Assembly: GCA_030066795.1 (NCBI GenBank)
Contig: JASJAW010000022.1
Location: 62,001 to 126,000 of the forward strand
Length of the DNA stretch: 64,000 bases
Direction: 5' to 3'
Origin: Dinoroseobacter sp.
Lineage (GTDB): Bacteria; Pseudomonadota; Alphaproteobacteria; Rhodobacterales; Rhodobacteraceae
A program made the position numbers and the translations under genes. The notes beneath the pieces are model-generated. The model did no database searches. It saw only the letters and a program-made list of their open reading frames with translations, and was not told the DNA's origin. The number at the start of each line of letters is the position of its first letter. The first letter of the stretch is position 1. Of the stretch, positions 46,879 to 55,576 are shown piece after piece.

Positions 46879-48024
46879 ATGGATTTCGCACTGACCGAGG
46901 AACAGACGGCGATCGAGGATATGGCCATCGCATTTGGCGCGGAAAATATCGCGCCCCATGCACTGGCATGGGAAAAGTCCGGTACGATTCCGAAAGAACT
47001 CTGGTCTGAGCTCGCGCAGTTGGGTTTCGGCGGGCTCTACGTCTCGGAAGCCTCCGGCGGATCTGGTTTGACCCGGCTCGACGCGACGCTGGTCTTTGAG
47101 GCGCTGTCCCGCGCCTGCCCGTCTGTCGCGGCGTTCCTGTCGATTCACAACATGTGCGCGGCGATGCTCGATAAGTTTGGCTCGGATGCGGTGAAAGACA
47201 GGTTTCTTGCCCGCGCGATTTCGATGGACTGCTTTTTTAGCTATTGCCTGACCGAACCCGGGTCCGGATCGGATGCGGCCGCGCTGAAGACTCGTGCGGC
47301 GCGGACAAACGAAGGCTACACGCTCGAAGGAACCAAGGCGTTCATCTCGGGCGGTGGTTACTCAGACGCTTACATCGTCATGGCCCGCACCGGCGACGAT
47401 GGCCCAGGTGGCGTCAGTGCCGTGATCGTCGAGGACGGGGCAGAAGGGCTCAGTTTCGGCGGGCTCGAAGACAAGATGGGCTGGCGCGCCCAACCCACCC
47501 GCCAAGTGCAGTTCGATGCCTGCAAGATCCCTGCGGAAAACCTCCTTGGCGAAGAAGGCCACGGCTTCCGGTACGCAATGGCTGGTCTTGATGGCGGGCG
47601 GCTCAATATTGCGGCCTGTTCACTGGGTGCGGCACAAGCGGCTCTCGACCAGACCCTTGCCTATATGGGCGAGCGCAAGGCTTTCGGAAAATCTATCGAC
47701 CAGTTCCAGGCGCTCCAGTTCCGTCTGGCCGACATGGAGATCGAATTGCAGGCCGCCCGGATCTTCCTGCGCCAGGCGGCGTGGAAGCTCGACACAGGCG
47801 CGCCGGACGCGACAAAACACTGCGCAATGGCCAAGAAGTTCGTGACCGAAGCCGGCAGTCGGATCGTCGACCAATGCCTTCAGTTGCATGGGGGCTATGG
47901 CTACCTCGCCGATTACGGCATCGAAAAACTGGTCCGCGACCTGCGCGTGCATCAGATCCTTGAAGGAACGAACGAGATCATGCGTCTGATCGTCAGCCGC
48001 CAGATGCTTGCGGAGCGCGCCTGA
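46879..48024 (+). CDS. acyl-CoA dehydrogenase, probable isobutyryl-CoA dehydrogenase
   Basis: 381 residues, FAD-dependent acyl-CoA dehydrogenase. The catalytic glutamate is Glu362 in QILEGTNEIMRL. CFFSYCLTEPGSGSDAAALKT is the FAD-binding loop, and LHGGYGYLADYGIEKLVRDLRVHQ is the C-terminal helix. With the following hydrolase and MmsB, it most likely converts isobutyryl-CoA to methacrylyl-CoA in valine breakdown; substrate assignment is by context. Two bases separate it from the next gene. Confidence 0.88.
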   Translation: MDFALTEEQTAIEDMAIAFGAENIAPHALAWEKSGTIPKELWSELAQLGFGGLYVSEASGGSGLTRLDATLVFEALSRACPSVAAFLSIHNMCAAMLDKFGSDAVKDRFLARAISMDCFFSYCLTEPGSGSDAAALKTRAARTNEGYTLEGTKAFISGGGYSDAYIVMARTGDDGPGGVSAVIVEDGAEGLSFGGLEDKMGWRAQPTRQVQFDACKIPAENLLGEEGHGFRYAMAGLDGGRLNIAACSLGAAQAALDQTLAYMGERKAFGKSIDQFQALQFRLADMEIELQAARIFLRQAAWKLDTGAPDATKHCAMAKKFVTEAGSRIVDQCLQLHGGYGYLADYGIEKLVRDLRVHQILEGTNEIMRLIVSRQMLAERA

Positions 48025-48026
48025 GC

Positions 48027-49073
48027 ATGGCCGATATCGATATCCGCCGTGAGGGCCGCGCGGGCCGCGTGACGCTTAATCGCCCGGACGCGCTGAACGC
48101 ACTGACCTACGAGATGTGTCTTGCGATCAAAGCCGCGCTGGAGGACTGGCGCGAAGACCCGGATGTGGACCTGCTGATCTTCGATGGTACGGGCGAACGT
48201 GCCTTTTGCGCAGGTGGCGACATTGTCGAGATGTATGAGACCGGCAAGGCAGGCGATTACGCCTATGGGCGGAAATTCTGGGCGGACGAATATCGCATGA
48301 ACGCGGCGATCGCGAATTACCCTAAACCGATTGTGAGTTTCCTGCATGGCTTCACCATGGGCGGCGGTGTCGGTGTCGGCTGCCACGCGTCCCACCGGAT
48401 TGTCGGGGAAAGCAGCCAGATCGCGATGCCCGAATGCGGGATCGGCCTTGTGCCAGATGTGGGCGGCACCGCACTTCTGGCCCATGCTCCAGGGCGGCTT
48501 GGTGCGTATTTTGGCACCACCGGCGCGCGGATGGGACCCGGTGACGCACTGCTTGTCGGCTTTGCAGATGCCTTTGTTCCCGAAGAGCTTTGGACCGACC
48601 TGAAAGCCAGACTGATCGAAACCGGCGATGTGGACGCGGTAGAACCAGCAGCAGAGCCACGCCCCGATGCGCCCATCGCCGCACAGCAGGCAGAGATCGA
48701 CGCGCTTTTCACAGGCACAGATGCCGCCGCCATCCTCGACCGTCTTGAGGCAGGCCAGACGCCCTTGGCCGAAAAAGCGTTGAAAGCGTTCCAACGCGCG
48801 GCCCCTCTCTCGGTTTCGGCAACGCTTCAGATGCTGACTGAGCTCGGGACAAACCCGACCATCGAGGCGGCCTTGCAGCTGGAATACCGGTTTACATTTC
48901 GCGCGTCCGAGAAAGCAGACTTCATTGAAGGTATCCGCGCGCAGATCATCGACAAGGACCGCAACCCGAAGTGGCGTCACGCTTCGGTGCGTAACGTGAG
49001 TGCGGCGGACGTCGCCGATATCCTGGCGCCTCTGGGGCCGGACGAACTGACATTTCGGGGAGAGGACACATGA
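48027..49073 (+). CDS. 3-hydroxyisobutyryl-CoA hydrolase (enoyl-CoA hydratase family)
   Basis: 348 residues, longer than enoyl-CoA hydratases (about 260) and right for HIBCH. The crotonase oxyanion motifs are NALTYEMCLAIKAAL, FCAGGDIVEMYE and HGFTMGGGVGVGCHASHRIVGE, with active-site PECGIGLVPDVGGT. It hydrolyses 3-hydroxyisobutyryl-CoA to free 3-hydroxyisobutyrate for MmsB. It lies directly after the acyl-CoA dehydrogenase and overlaps mmsB by 4 bases (ATGA). Confidence 0.9.
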   Translation: MADIDIRREGRAGRVTLNRPDALNALTYEMCLAIKAALEDWREDPDVDLLIFDGTGERAFCAGGDIVEMYETGKAGDYAYGRKFWADEYRMNAAIANYPKPIVSFLHGFTMGGGVGVGCHASHRIVGESSQIAMPECGIGLVPDVGGTALLAHAPGRLGAYFGTTGARMGPGDALLVGFADAFVPEELWTDLKARLIETGDVDAVEPAAEPRPDAPIAAQQAEIDALFTGTDAAAILDRLEAGQTPLAEKALKAFQRAAPLSVSATLQMLTELGTNPTIEAALQLEYRFTFRASEKADFIEGIRAQIIDKDRNPKWRHASVRNVSAADVADILAPLGPDELTFRGEDT

Positions 49074-49945
49074 AGATCGGATTTATCGGGCTGGGCAATA
49101 TGGGCGCGCCCATGGCCGCAAACCTTGTGGCCGCCGGACACAGTGTAACGGGGTTTGACCTTGCCGCCCCTTGCCCCGACGGCGTCGCGGCTGCGGAAAG
49201 CGCCGTGTCGGCCGCAGCGGACGCAGATGTTGTTATCACCATGCTACCCAACGGCGCGATTTTACGCGCCGTAGCAAAAGAGGTCGTCCCGGCAATGACC
49301 GAGGGCGCTGTTCTCCTCGATTGTTCGACGGTGGACGTCGAAAGCGCGCGGGCTGTCGCGGCGCAAGCCAAAGACACTGGGCTAGGCTTTCTCGATGCGC
49401 CCGTATCGGGCGGCACGGGGGGCGCGACAGCCGGAACTCTGACCTTCATGGTTGGTGGGCACGAGGACGCTTTTGCGAAAGCCGCGCCTCTCTTCGAAAT
49501 CATGGGCCAGAAAGCCGTCCACTGCGGGGCCGCAGGCAACGGTCAGGCTGCAAAAATCTGCAACAATATGATCCTCGGTGTGACGATGATTGCCACCTGC
49601 GAGGCCTTTGCCCTCGCCGATAAACTGGGTCTGTCGCGCGAGGCGATGTTCGACGTGGTCTCGACCTCCTCGGGATACAGCTGGTCGATGAACGCGTATT
49701 GCCCCGCCCCGGGCGTTGGGCCGCAGAGCCCTGCGGACAACGACTACCAGCCTGGGTTTGCGGCTGGGTTGATGCTTAAGGATTTACGGCTCAGCCAGCA
49801 GGCTGCGGAGGCGGTGGATGCAGACACCCCGATGGGGGCCCGCGCCACCGCACTCTATACCGAGTTTGCTGAGACCGAGGGACAGGCGGAGATGGATTTC
49901 TCGGCAATGCTCCCGCGTTTCGAAAAACGCGGCCGCGAGAATTGA
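49070..49945 (+). CDS. mmsB: 3-hydroxyisobutyrate dehydrogenase
   Basis: 291 residues, beta-hydroxyacid dehydrogenase family. Oxidizes 3-hydroxyisobutyrate to methylmalonate semialdehyde, the substrate of MmsA. GFIGLGNMGAPMAANL (4-19) binds NAD, DAPVSGGTGGATAGTLTFMVGG binds substrate, and catalytic Lys162 is in NGQAAKICNN. Last gene of the three-gene overlapping valine set; four bases separate it from the convergent paaG-like gene. Confidence 0.93.
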   Translation: MKIGFIGLGNMGAPMAANLVAAGHSVTGFDLAAPCPDGVAAAESAVSAAADADVVITMLPNGAILRAVAKEVVPAMTEGAVLLDCSTVDVESARAVAAQAKDTGLGFLDAPVSGGTGGATAGTLTFMVGGHEDAFAKAAPLFEIMGQKAVHCGAAGNGQAAKICNNMILGVTMIATCEAFALADKLGLSREAMFDVVSTSSGYSWSMNAYCPAPGVGPQSPADNDYQPGFAAGLMLKDLRLSQQAAEAVDADTPMGARATALYTEFAETEGQAEMDFSAMLPRFEKRGREN

Positions 49946-49949
49946 CCAC

Positions 49950-50726
49950 TCAGCGCCCCTCGAAATGCGGGGGGCGCTTTTCGAGGAAAGCCATCACGCC
50001 CTCCTTGAAGTCGCGGGTCTGACCGCAGCGGCCCTGTAGCTTTGCTTCAAGTGCCAGTTGCGCCTCTAGGGAGTTGTTGTAACTCTCGCGCAAAGCTCGC
50101 TTCACCCCACCATAGGCAGCCGTTGGACCAGAGGCGAGTTGGGCTGCGCGGGCTTGCCATGTCTCTGCAAAACTGTCGTCCGGCACAGCCTGCCAGATCA
50201 TGCCCCAGTCGTCCGCCTGCCGGGCGGTAATCGGTTCCGCAAAGAGCGCCGCGCCCATGGCCTTGGCAAAGCCCATTTGTCGGGGCAGCCAGTACGTACC
50301 GCCCGCATCCGGTAAAAGACCAATCCGCGTGAAAGCCTGAAGGAAAACAGCGCTTTCTGTGGCAATCACCACATCCGCCGCCAGCGCCAGGTTTGCCCCT
50401 GCCCCGGCCGCCGCACCGTTCACCGCGGAAATCGTTGGCACCGGGCAGTCAAAAATCGCACGTAGCATCGGCTCGTATTCATCCCGCAACGTACGTTCCA
50501 GATCGAGATTGTCTGCATTGGCCCGATCACCCAGATCCTGGCCAGAACAAAACGCACGGCCCGCGCCCGTCAGAACCGCCACCCGAGCCTCGCGTCCGGC
50601 GCGGCGGATCGCATCGAGCAATTCAGCGCGCATCTGCGCATTTAAGGCATTCATCACATCGGGCCGGTTCAGCGTGATAATCGCCTGCCCGTCTGTCACT
50701 TCATAGATGATGGTTTGATAGTCCAT
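49950..50726 (-). CDS. paaG: enoyl-CoA hydratase/isomerase, PaaG-like
   Basis: 258 residues, crotonase fold. Motifs are NRPDVMNALNAQM, RAFCSGQDLGD (oxyanion hole), NGAAAGAGANLALAADVVIA and FTRIGLLPDAGGTYWLPR, where the Asp (LLPDAGG) is the isomerase-type catalytic residue. The closest described group is PaaG, 2-(1,2-epoxy-1,2-dihydrophenyl)acetyl-CoA isomerase of phenylacetate breakdown. No other paa genes are near, so a general enoyl-CoA isomerase role is possible. Confidence 0.82.
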   Translation of the reverse strand: MDYQTIIYEVTDGQAIITLNRPDVMNALNAQMRAELLDAIRRAGREARVAVLTGAGRAFCSGQDLGDRANADNLDLERTLRDEYEPMLRAIFDCPVPTISAVNGAAAGAGANLALAADVVIATESAVFLQAFTRIGLLPDAGGTYWLPRQMGFAKAMGAALFAEPITARQADDWGMIWQAVPDDSFAETWQARAAQLASGPTAAYGGVKRALRESYNNSLEAQLALEAKLQGRCGQTRDFKEGVMAFLEKRPPHFEGR

Positions 50727-50835
50727 CCCGCGCCGCTCCTGCTATTGGTCTGGTAGAACCCTTAACAGGTTGGCGCGAAGTGTTAAGCGCTACGCGAGGT
50801 CATTTCGCCGTCAACAGTGACGATGGAAGCTCTTG

Positions 50836-51042
50836 TCAGACAGTACCAAAGCCCCCTTTGAGGGCAAAGGCGACTATCGCCAAGACAAACGCCCCCAGAA
50901 TCAAGCGCACAAGCCACTTCAGAGAGTCTTCAATTGCGTTGAGTCGGCTTTCGACATTGACGCGATGCACCTCTTCCACTGCGTTGCGCGTCTCAAGCAC
51001 AGTCAGCCTCGCCTCAATCGCACGTTGCCACTCCTGGGTCAT
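50836..51042 (-). CDS. small coiled-coil/TM protein, XhlA-like, third gene of the lysis cassette
   Basis: 68 residues. Residues 5-40 form a helix with heptad spacing (EWQRAIEARLTVLETRNAVEEV...), residues 41-65 a transmembrane helix. The segment IEDSLKWLVRLILGAF closely resembles the junction in phage XhlA (haemolysin XhlA family, as in the PBSX xhlAB-xlyA lysis operon). ATG at 51042 overlaps the holin stop (ATGA). Known function of XhlA-type proteins is to assist holin and endolysin in lysis; here it is inferred from sequence and position. Confidence 0.62.
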   Translation of the reverse strand: MTQEWQRAIEARLTVLETRNAVEEVHRVNVESRLNAIEDSLKWLVRLILGAFVLAIVAFALKGGFGTV

Positions 51043-51563
51043 CGCGTTTGCCTCCAGGCATCCAGCGCCGCATTTGGGGTATGGACAGGCGCTTCTCGAA
51101 TAAATGGTGTGGGGATTTCCTCAGCTCTGCGGCGCGCGCGAAACCCTTCAGCCCGATGATAGCTTTGCGCGAGGCTACTTTGAAATTCCTGACTTTTTGC
51201 CTGATGACGGGCTCCGAAATAGAAAGATACGATTGCGCCAAGCAGCCACCACATGGGCTCGGGAACCAGAGACAGACCAGCCATCCGGTCGGCGAACCAG
51301 ACCGGGTCCACCATGGCCAACACGAACAACCCCAGCGTTCCGAAAGCAAGCGCTGGGCGGGGCAATCGGTTCAATCCATTGATCACCCGGTCAAACAGAG
51401 ATGGTCCGGCATATTGGAATTCAACTCCGAACTGAGACAGCGCGCCCTGTGTCAGTTCATGATGTCGTATCGCGCGCGCCTCTGCGTTTTCGCGAAAGAT
51501 CTCGACCGTGTCCTTCACGCCGGCACCGAACACGAAATCCATCACGCGCTCGATCAGTCCCAT
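51039..51563 (-). CDS. GTA-type 3-TM holin
   Basis: About 174 residues. The central block RPALAFGTLGLFVLAMVDPVW...RMAGLSLVPEPMWWLLGAIVSFYFGARHQAK contains two clear membrane helices (about residues 70-86 and 103-119) and matches my recollection of the GTA_holin_3TM family (homolog of Rhodobacter capsulatus rcc00556). It should permeabilize the inner membrane to release the endolysin. Its first ten bases overlap the endolysin end; the next small gene overlaps its stop. Confidence 0.8.
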   Translation of the reverse strand: MGLIERVMDFVFGAGVKDTVEIFRENAEARAIRHHELTQGALSQFGVEFQYAGPSLFDRVINGLNRLPRPALAFGTLGLFVLAMVDPVWFADRMAGLSLVPEPMWWLLGAIVSFYFGARHQAKSQEFQSSLAQSYHRAEGFRARRRAEEIPTPFIREAPVHTPNAALDAWRQTR

Positions 51564-52165
51564 GCCGCGGTCCGGGCACGATGCTCGGCCTCCGTGAAGT
51601 GATAGCGGGCTGAGATGAACTCCTCCGCGCGACGGATCCAACCTCCCTTCCCACCATCACGACGGCGGGCGTACTTACGTGACGCGGGACGACCATCCGC
51701 CACGGCATAGTAGTAGTTGCGACGCGCAATCCCGTAGGCATCCACAAAATGGTTCGGAGCGGCGTCCTGCCCCTTATGGGCGGCTCCCGCCGTGCGCGGA
51801 CCGATAAGACCATCCACCACAAGGTCAAACCCCATATCATTGAGCAGCCGCTGAAGGATACGCACCGCATGGCTGCCCGCATTGACATACATGTCGAACA
51901 CGCTGGGCTGTATGCTCTCTGGCAGCGCTCCCAGCCTTGGACCAAAAAAGTAATGTCTTAGAAACACATCGATTGCATCGGTTTCGCGGACTGCATGAAC
52001 GTCAGCATCCGTAACCGCGCCATCCCTATTAAGATCGAGCCCAAGCCGTTTGAGTGTTTGCACTGTGACACCGAACTTGGTTGCCCCGCCCGGGTCATCA
52101 GGATCATCTACGAACCCGCCTTCGCGGCGCACGATCTCCCGTGCGAGGTCTTTGACAGAGCGCAT
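51554..52165 (-). CDS. GTA/phage-type endolysin, glycoside hydrolase family 108
   Basis: About 203 residues. The GH108 start REGGFVDDPDDPGGATKFGVT carries the presumed catalytic Glu15. C-terminal part VDGLIGPRTAGAA is the peptidoglycan-binding (PG_binding_3) repeat. Residues 44-55 (DLNRDGAVTDAD) fit a 12-residue EF-hand/dockerin calcium loop, with Asp/Asn at positions 1, 3, 5 and 12 and Gly at 6. It resembles R. capsulatus rcc00555, which lyses cells for GTA release. No signal peptide, so export must rely on the adjacent holin. ATG at 52165 is preferred. Confidence 0.82.
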   Translation of the reverse strand: MRSVKDLAREIVRREGGFVDDPDDPGGATKFGVTVQTLKRLGLDLNRDGAVTDADVHAVRETDAIDVFLRHYFFGPRLGALPESIQPSVFDMYVNAGSHAVRILQRLLNDMGFDLVVDGLIGPRTAGAAHKGQDAAPNHFVDAYGIARRNYYYAVADGRPASRKYARRRDGGKGGWIRRAEEFISARYHFTEAEHRARTAAWD

Positions 52166-52185
52166 AGAGCACCCTTTCCGCGTTG

Positions 52186-52199
52186 TTTCGGTCGCGAAA
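52186..52199. repeat. inverted repeat TTTCG-N4-CGAAA upstream of the endolysin gene
   Basis: A perfect five-base inverted repeat 20-34 bases before the endolysin start codon. It may be an operator or part of the promoter of the lysis cassette; no regulator can be assigned. Confidence 0.4.
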
Positions 52200-52258
52200 A
52201 GAGTGCCCAACGAGACTTAAGAAAAGAGCAGCCCTGCGTGCGGAGCCCGTTGCGGAGG

Positions 52259-52738
52259 TCAGGAATCAGTGCCGCCGGTGCTGTGGCCAGCATCAGGATT
52301 CTCGGGGTCACGATAGACCCCTTGTTCCTTCAACGCGTCAACGACTTCTTTGGGCATATAGGTCTCGTCATGGCGCGCAAGAACTTCAGTCGCGACAAAG
52401 ACTCCGTCGCGCATCGAGCCTGTGGCCACTGTTCCTTCGTTCTCACCAAAAAGATCCGGCAAGACGCCGGTATAGCTGACAGGAATCGAAGCGCCTCCAT
52501 CAGTCACCATAAACGTGATTGTCTCGGACTCGCCGCGCACCAGAGTGCCCTCTTCGACCAGCCCCCCGATACGGAACACTTCTGTTTCAGGCGGCGCAGA
52601 CTCTGCCACCTGACTTGGCGACCGAAAAAAATTGATCCCGTCGCGCATTCCGTAGCCAATCAGGGCTGTCGCTGCTGCAAGAAACACAATAGCGATGCCT
52701 ATGATTTGAATTCGGCGTTGTTTCTTCAGCCCTCGCAT
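52259..52738 (-). CDS. ccmE: cytochrome c maturation heme chaperone CcmE
   Basis: 159 residues. One N-terminal membrane anchor (IQIIGIAIVFLAAATALIGYG) and a periplasmic OB-fold domain. The covalent heme-binding His is in VLARHDETYMP, where the HxxxY pattern is intact. Acidic/Gly-rich tail follows. Receives heme from CcmC and hands it to the CcmF/H ligase. None of the other ccm genes is in this window. It lies 19 bases downstream of argC. Confidence 0.93.
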   Translation of the reverse strand: MRGLKKQRRIQIIGIAIVFLAAATALIGYGMRDGINFFRSPSQVAESAPPETEVFRIGGLVEEGTLVRGESETITFMVTDGGASIPVSYTGVLPDLFGENEGTVATGSMRDGVFVATEVLARHDETYMPKEVVDALKEQGVYRDPENPDAGHSTGGTDS

Positions 52739-52757
52739 GGCGCCTCTCTGGTGAAAA

Positions 52758-53783
52758 TCAAGGGAAAACAGGGGCCAGCATCAATCCCGTCGTCTCCTCA
52801 ATGTTAAGCATGAGGTTGGCATTCTGCAACGCTTGCCCCGAGCTTCCCTTGGTCAGATTGTCGAGTGCGGCGATCACGATCGCGCGCCCCTCTATCCGGT
52901 CCCGCACCACGCCGATATGCACGAAATTCGAGCCCCGGACATGGCGCGTCGACGGATGCTCGCCCTCCGGCAAGACATGGACAAACGGCTCGTCTTCATA
53001 GGCATCCGACAGAGCGTCGTAGATTTCTCCAACATCGCCTTGAACATAAACAGTGGCCAGTATGCCCCTGTTTGCAGGTAACAAATGGGGCGTGAACTGC
53101 ACCTGAACCGGTCGCCCTGCAATGGCCGAAAACTCTTGATCGAATTCGCCCAGATGCCTGTGCGTGCCGCCAACCGCATAGGCATGGCTGCCCTCTGACA
53201 GCTCTGCATGCAGCAGGTTTTCCTTCAGCGAACGTCCCGCTCCCGAAACTCCGGTTTTCAGGTCAATGATGATCTGATCGAGGTCGATCACGCCCGCCGC
53301 GATCAAAGGCCGCAGCGCGTATTGGCCGGTCGCGGCATTGCACCCCGTCCCAGCCACCAGCCGCGCATCGCGGATCTCTTCGCGATAGAACTCGGTTAGT
53401 CCGTAGACCGCCTCGCGCTGCAACTCAGGTGCTTCGTGGCTCCCGCCGTACCATTTGACGTACTCGTCCGCATCACGCAGTCGGAAATCGGCCGACAGGT
53501 CCACAACCTTCACACTGCGGGGCAACTTTGAAATTACGGCCTGACTGGTCGCGTGCGGCAGAGCACAGAACACCAGATCGACCGCGCTCAGATCCAACTC
53601 CTCGATCTTCTGTAAAACCGGCAGATCGAGATGGCGCAGGTGCGGAAAGACGCTCGCCATAGTCTGACCGGCCTTCCGATCCGCAGACAGCGCGGTAATG
53701 GTGATCTGTGGGTGGGTCGCGATCAGGCGAACCAGCTCCGCACCCGTGTAGCCGGAGGCCCCGAGGATAGCGACATTATACAT
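52758..53783 (-). CDS. argC: N-acetyl-gamma-glutamyl-phosphate reductase
   Basis: 341 residues. NADPH-dependent reduction of N-acetylglutamyl phosphate in arginine synthesis. [13 protein letters not shown] (8-20) is the nucleotide loop. Catalytic Cys148 is in [13 protein letters not shown], and [10 protein letters not shown] carries the catalytic His. The length fits the long (type 1) family. It lies between murI and ccmE on the minus strand. Confidence 0.95.
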   Translation of the reverse strand: MYNVAILGASGYTGAELVRLIATHPQITITALSADRKAGQTMASVFPHLRHLDLPVLQKIEELDLSAVDLVFCALPHATSQAVISKLPRSVKVVDLSADFRLRDADEYVKWYGGSHEAPELQREAVYGLTEFYREEIRDARLVAGTGCNAATGQYALRPLIAAGVIDLDQIIIDLKTGVSGAGRSLKENLLHAELSEGSHAYAVGGTHRHLGEFDQEFSAIAGRPVQVQFTPHLLPANRGILATVYVQGDVGEIYDALSDAYEDEPFVHVLPEGEHPSTRHVRGSNFVHIGVVRDRIEGRAIVIAALDNLTKGSSGQALQNANLMLNIEETTGLMLAPVFP

Positions 53784-53816
53784 GAGTTTTACCTTCTAGA
53801 GACTTGAAAGATCGTA

Positions 53817-54638
53817 TTATTCCATTTCCGCATCGCGGAATTCGATCTTTCGTCGCAGAAACTGGGTGGCCTTGTTCGAGACCGATTTCGGATCCCCGGT
53901 TGTGAGGAAGGCAGACTCGCCGCCGATCCCAAGCATATCCGGGTGCCGTTGGAGATAATCGTCGAGACTAGACGCCACAAGGTTGGCCTGACTGAATACT
54001 TTGACATCCGGGCCAAGCGCGTCCTGAAAGACGTCCTCCATCAAAGGGTAATGCGTGCACCCAAGGATCGCGGCCTCAGGATGCGGCATACGCCGCTTCA
54101 GCGCCTCCACATGGGACCGCACCAGAGCTTCGGCGAGGATCATGTCGCCTTCTTCAATTGCGTCGACGACACCACCGCAGGGTTGCGCCTCAACATCGAC
54201 ACCGATGGCCCGGAACGCCAATTCGCGCTGGAAGGCGCGGCTCGAGACCGTAGCGGGTGTCGCAAACAGGGCTACGTGCTTTGTCTCAACTTCGCGCGGA
54301 GGGGAGTTATCGCCCCATTGCCGCTCTGTCAGCGCCTCAATCAAGGGGACGAACACACCTAGCACCCGTTTTTCCGGTGGAATCCAGCTCTCCTGCATGC
54401 GCTTCAGGGCCGCAGCAGAGGCCGTGTTGCAGGCCAGAATGACCAGATCGCAGCCTTCTTCCCAAAGCCGCTCTACTGCTGCAGTGGTCAGCGCATAGAC
54501 GTCATCAGCATCGCGCACACCATAGGGCGTGTGCTTGTTGTCGCCGAAATACACAAAAGGCACCTCGGGCAAGCGCTTGGCGACCGCATCAAGCACGGTC
54601 AACCCGCCCAATCCACTATCGAAAACGCCAACTGCCAT
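53817..54638 (-). CDS. murI: glutamate racemase
   Basis: 273 residues. Cofactor-independent racemase supplying D-glutamate for peptidoglycan. [15 protein letters not shown] is the start signature. The two catalytic cysteines lie in [12 protein letters not shown] (near residue 70) and [11 protein letters not shown] (near 190). Its start overlaps the acyltransferase stop by one base (TGATG). Confidence 0.94.
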   Translation of the reverse strand: MAVGVFDSGLGGLTVLDAVAKRLPEVPFVYFGDNKHTPYGVRDADDVYALTTAAVERLWEEGCDLVILACNTASAAALKRMQESWIPPEKRVLGVFVPLIEALTERQWGDNSPPREVETKHVALFATPATVSSRAFQRELAFRAIGVDVEAQPCGGVVDAIEEGDMILAEALVRSHVEALKRRMPHPEAAILGCTHYPLMEDVFQDALGPDVKVFSQANLVASSLDDYLQRHPDMLGIGGESAFLTTGDPKSVSNKATQFLRRKIEFRDAEME

Positions 54639-55516
54639 CAGGATTTGTGCTTCTGTTCAAATTCGTAGCCGTAACCATAATCGGGCAACGGTCGTGGAGA
54701 TAAGCGATAGGTTGCCTCGCGCAGAAAGTCCATCATCGCTTTGGGGTCACCGACATAAGGATCTAATTCGGAACGCTGGATCGGCTCACCGATCACCACC
54801 GGCACAGGCTCCCCGACCTTAGATTTGAACTCCTTGATCAGCAGCGCCATGCGCAGCGTTGCGTGAACATGGCTCGCAATCTGAAACAGTCTCGAATTAT
54901 GCCCCTCGAAGAAAACCGGAACGATGGTCGCGTTACTTTTTGCGATCATCCGCGCCGTAAAGCTCCGCCAGCCCGGATCCATCGGATACCCAAACGGCCG
55001 AGCCGCTGTGCTGACAGTTCCGCCCGGAAATATGCCAATCGCGCCACCGTCGCTCAGAAAACGCAGCGACTCGCGACGCGTCTCGACGTTAAGTGCTACG
55101 GCGTCCTTATCGCCATCAAACGAAACAGGCAGGATGATCTTTTCGAGATCTTTGGCCTTGCGGAACACCTGATTTGCCAAGATCCTGTATTCGTTGCGCC
55201 GGTGGCTAAGGATCTTTCCCATCATCAGCCCGTCGAGAATACCGAAGGGATGGTTTGCAATCACGATCAATGGCCCTTCGGCAGGAATACTTTCCAGCGT
55301 CCCACCAGTCACATCGAGGCTCAGACCGTATCGATCCGCCATAACGTCCCAGAAATTTCGGCCTTGCGCGACCTCGACCTCGTAACCGGCCGCCTGCCGG
55401 ATCAACCGCATCCGCCCGGTGACATTCTCAGTGACGCGGATCAAGGCCCGCCCAGCCCGAGAGCTCGCGGAAGACGCGTAACTGATATCTCGTGCAACAC
55501 CCCGGTTGGATTGCAT
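54638..55516 (-). CDS. PlsC-like lysophospholipid acyltransferase family protein
   Basis: 292 residues. The acyltransferase motif is NHPFGILDG (His-x5-Asp, as in the putative hemolysin/OlsF-type group instead of the standard His-x4-Asp), followed by FPGGTVS and [14 protein letters not shown]. No clear signal peptide. It probably acylates a lyso-lipid at the inner membrane; a role as the OlsA partner of OlsB at 9002 is possible but not supported by position. It overlaps murI by one base, linking it to the murI-argC-ccmE set. Confidence 0.8.
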   Translation of the reverse strand: MQSNRGVARDISYASSASSRAGRALIRVTENVTGRMRLIRQAAGYEVEVAQGRNFWDVMADRYGLSLDVTGGTLESIPAEGPLIVIANHPFGILDGLMMGKILSHRRNEYRILANQVFRKAKDLEKIILPVSFDGDKDAVALNVETRRESLRFLSDGGAIGIFPGGTVSTAARPFGYPMDPGWRSFTARMIAKSNATIVPVFFEGHNSRLFQIASHVHATLRMALLIKEFKSKVGEPVPVVIGEPIQRSELDPYVGDPKAMMDFLREATYRLSPRPLPDYGYGYEFEQKHKS

Positions 55517-55576
55517 GCAGGCCTTCTCCTCCAGCGTTCCGCCCGGACTACCGCAAATTCGAATAGGGTTCCAAGC

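Noticed and set aside
47952-48980. 342-codon minus-strand frame inside the 3-hydroxyisobutyryl-CoA hydrolase gene
   Set aside because: Antisense shadow of a clear crotonase-family gene in a coupled operon.
52166-52258. CtrA binding site upstream of the lysis cassette
   Set aside because: GTA genes are often CtrA-dependent, so I looked for TTAA-N7-TTAA. Only a single CTTAAG is present, which is not enough.
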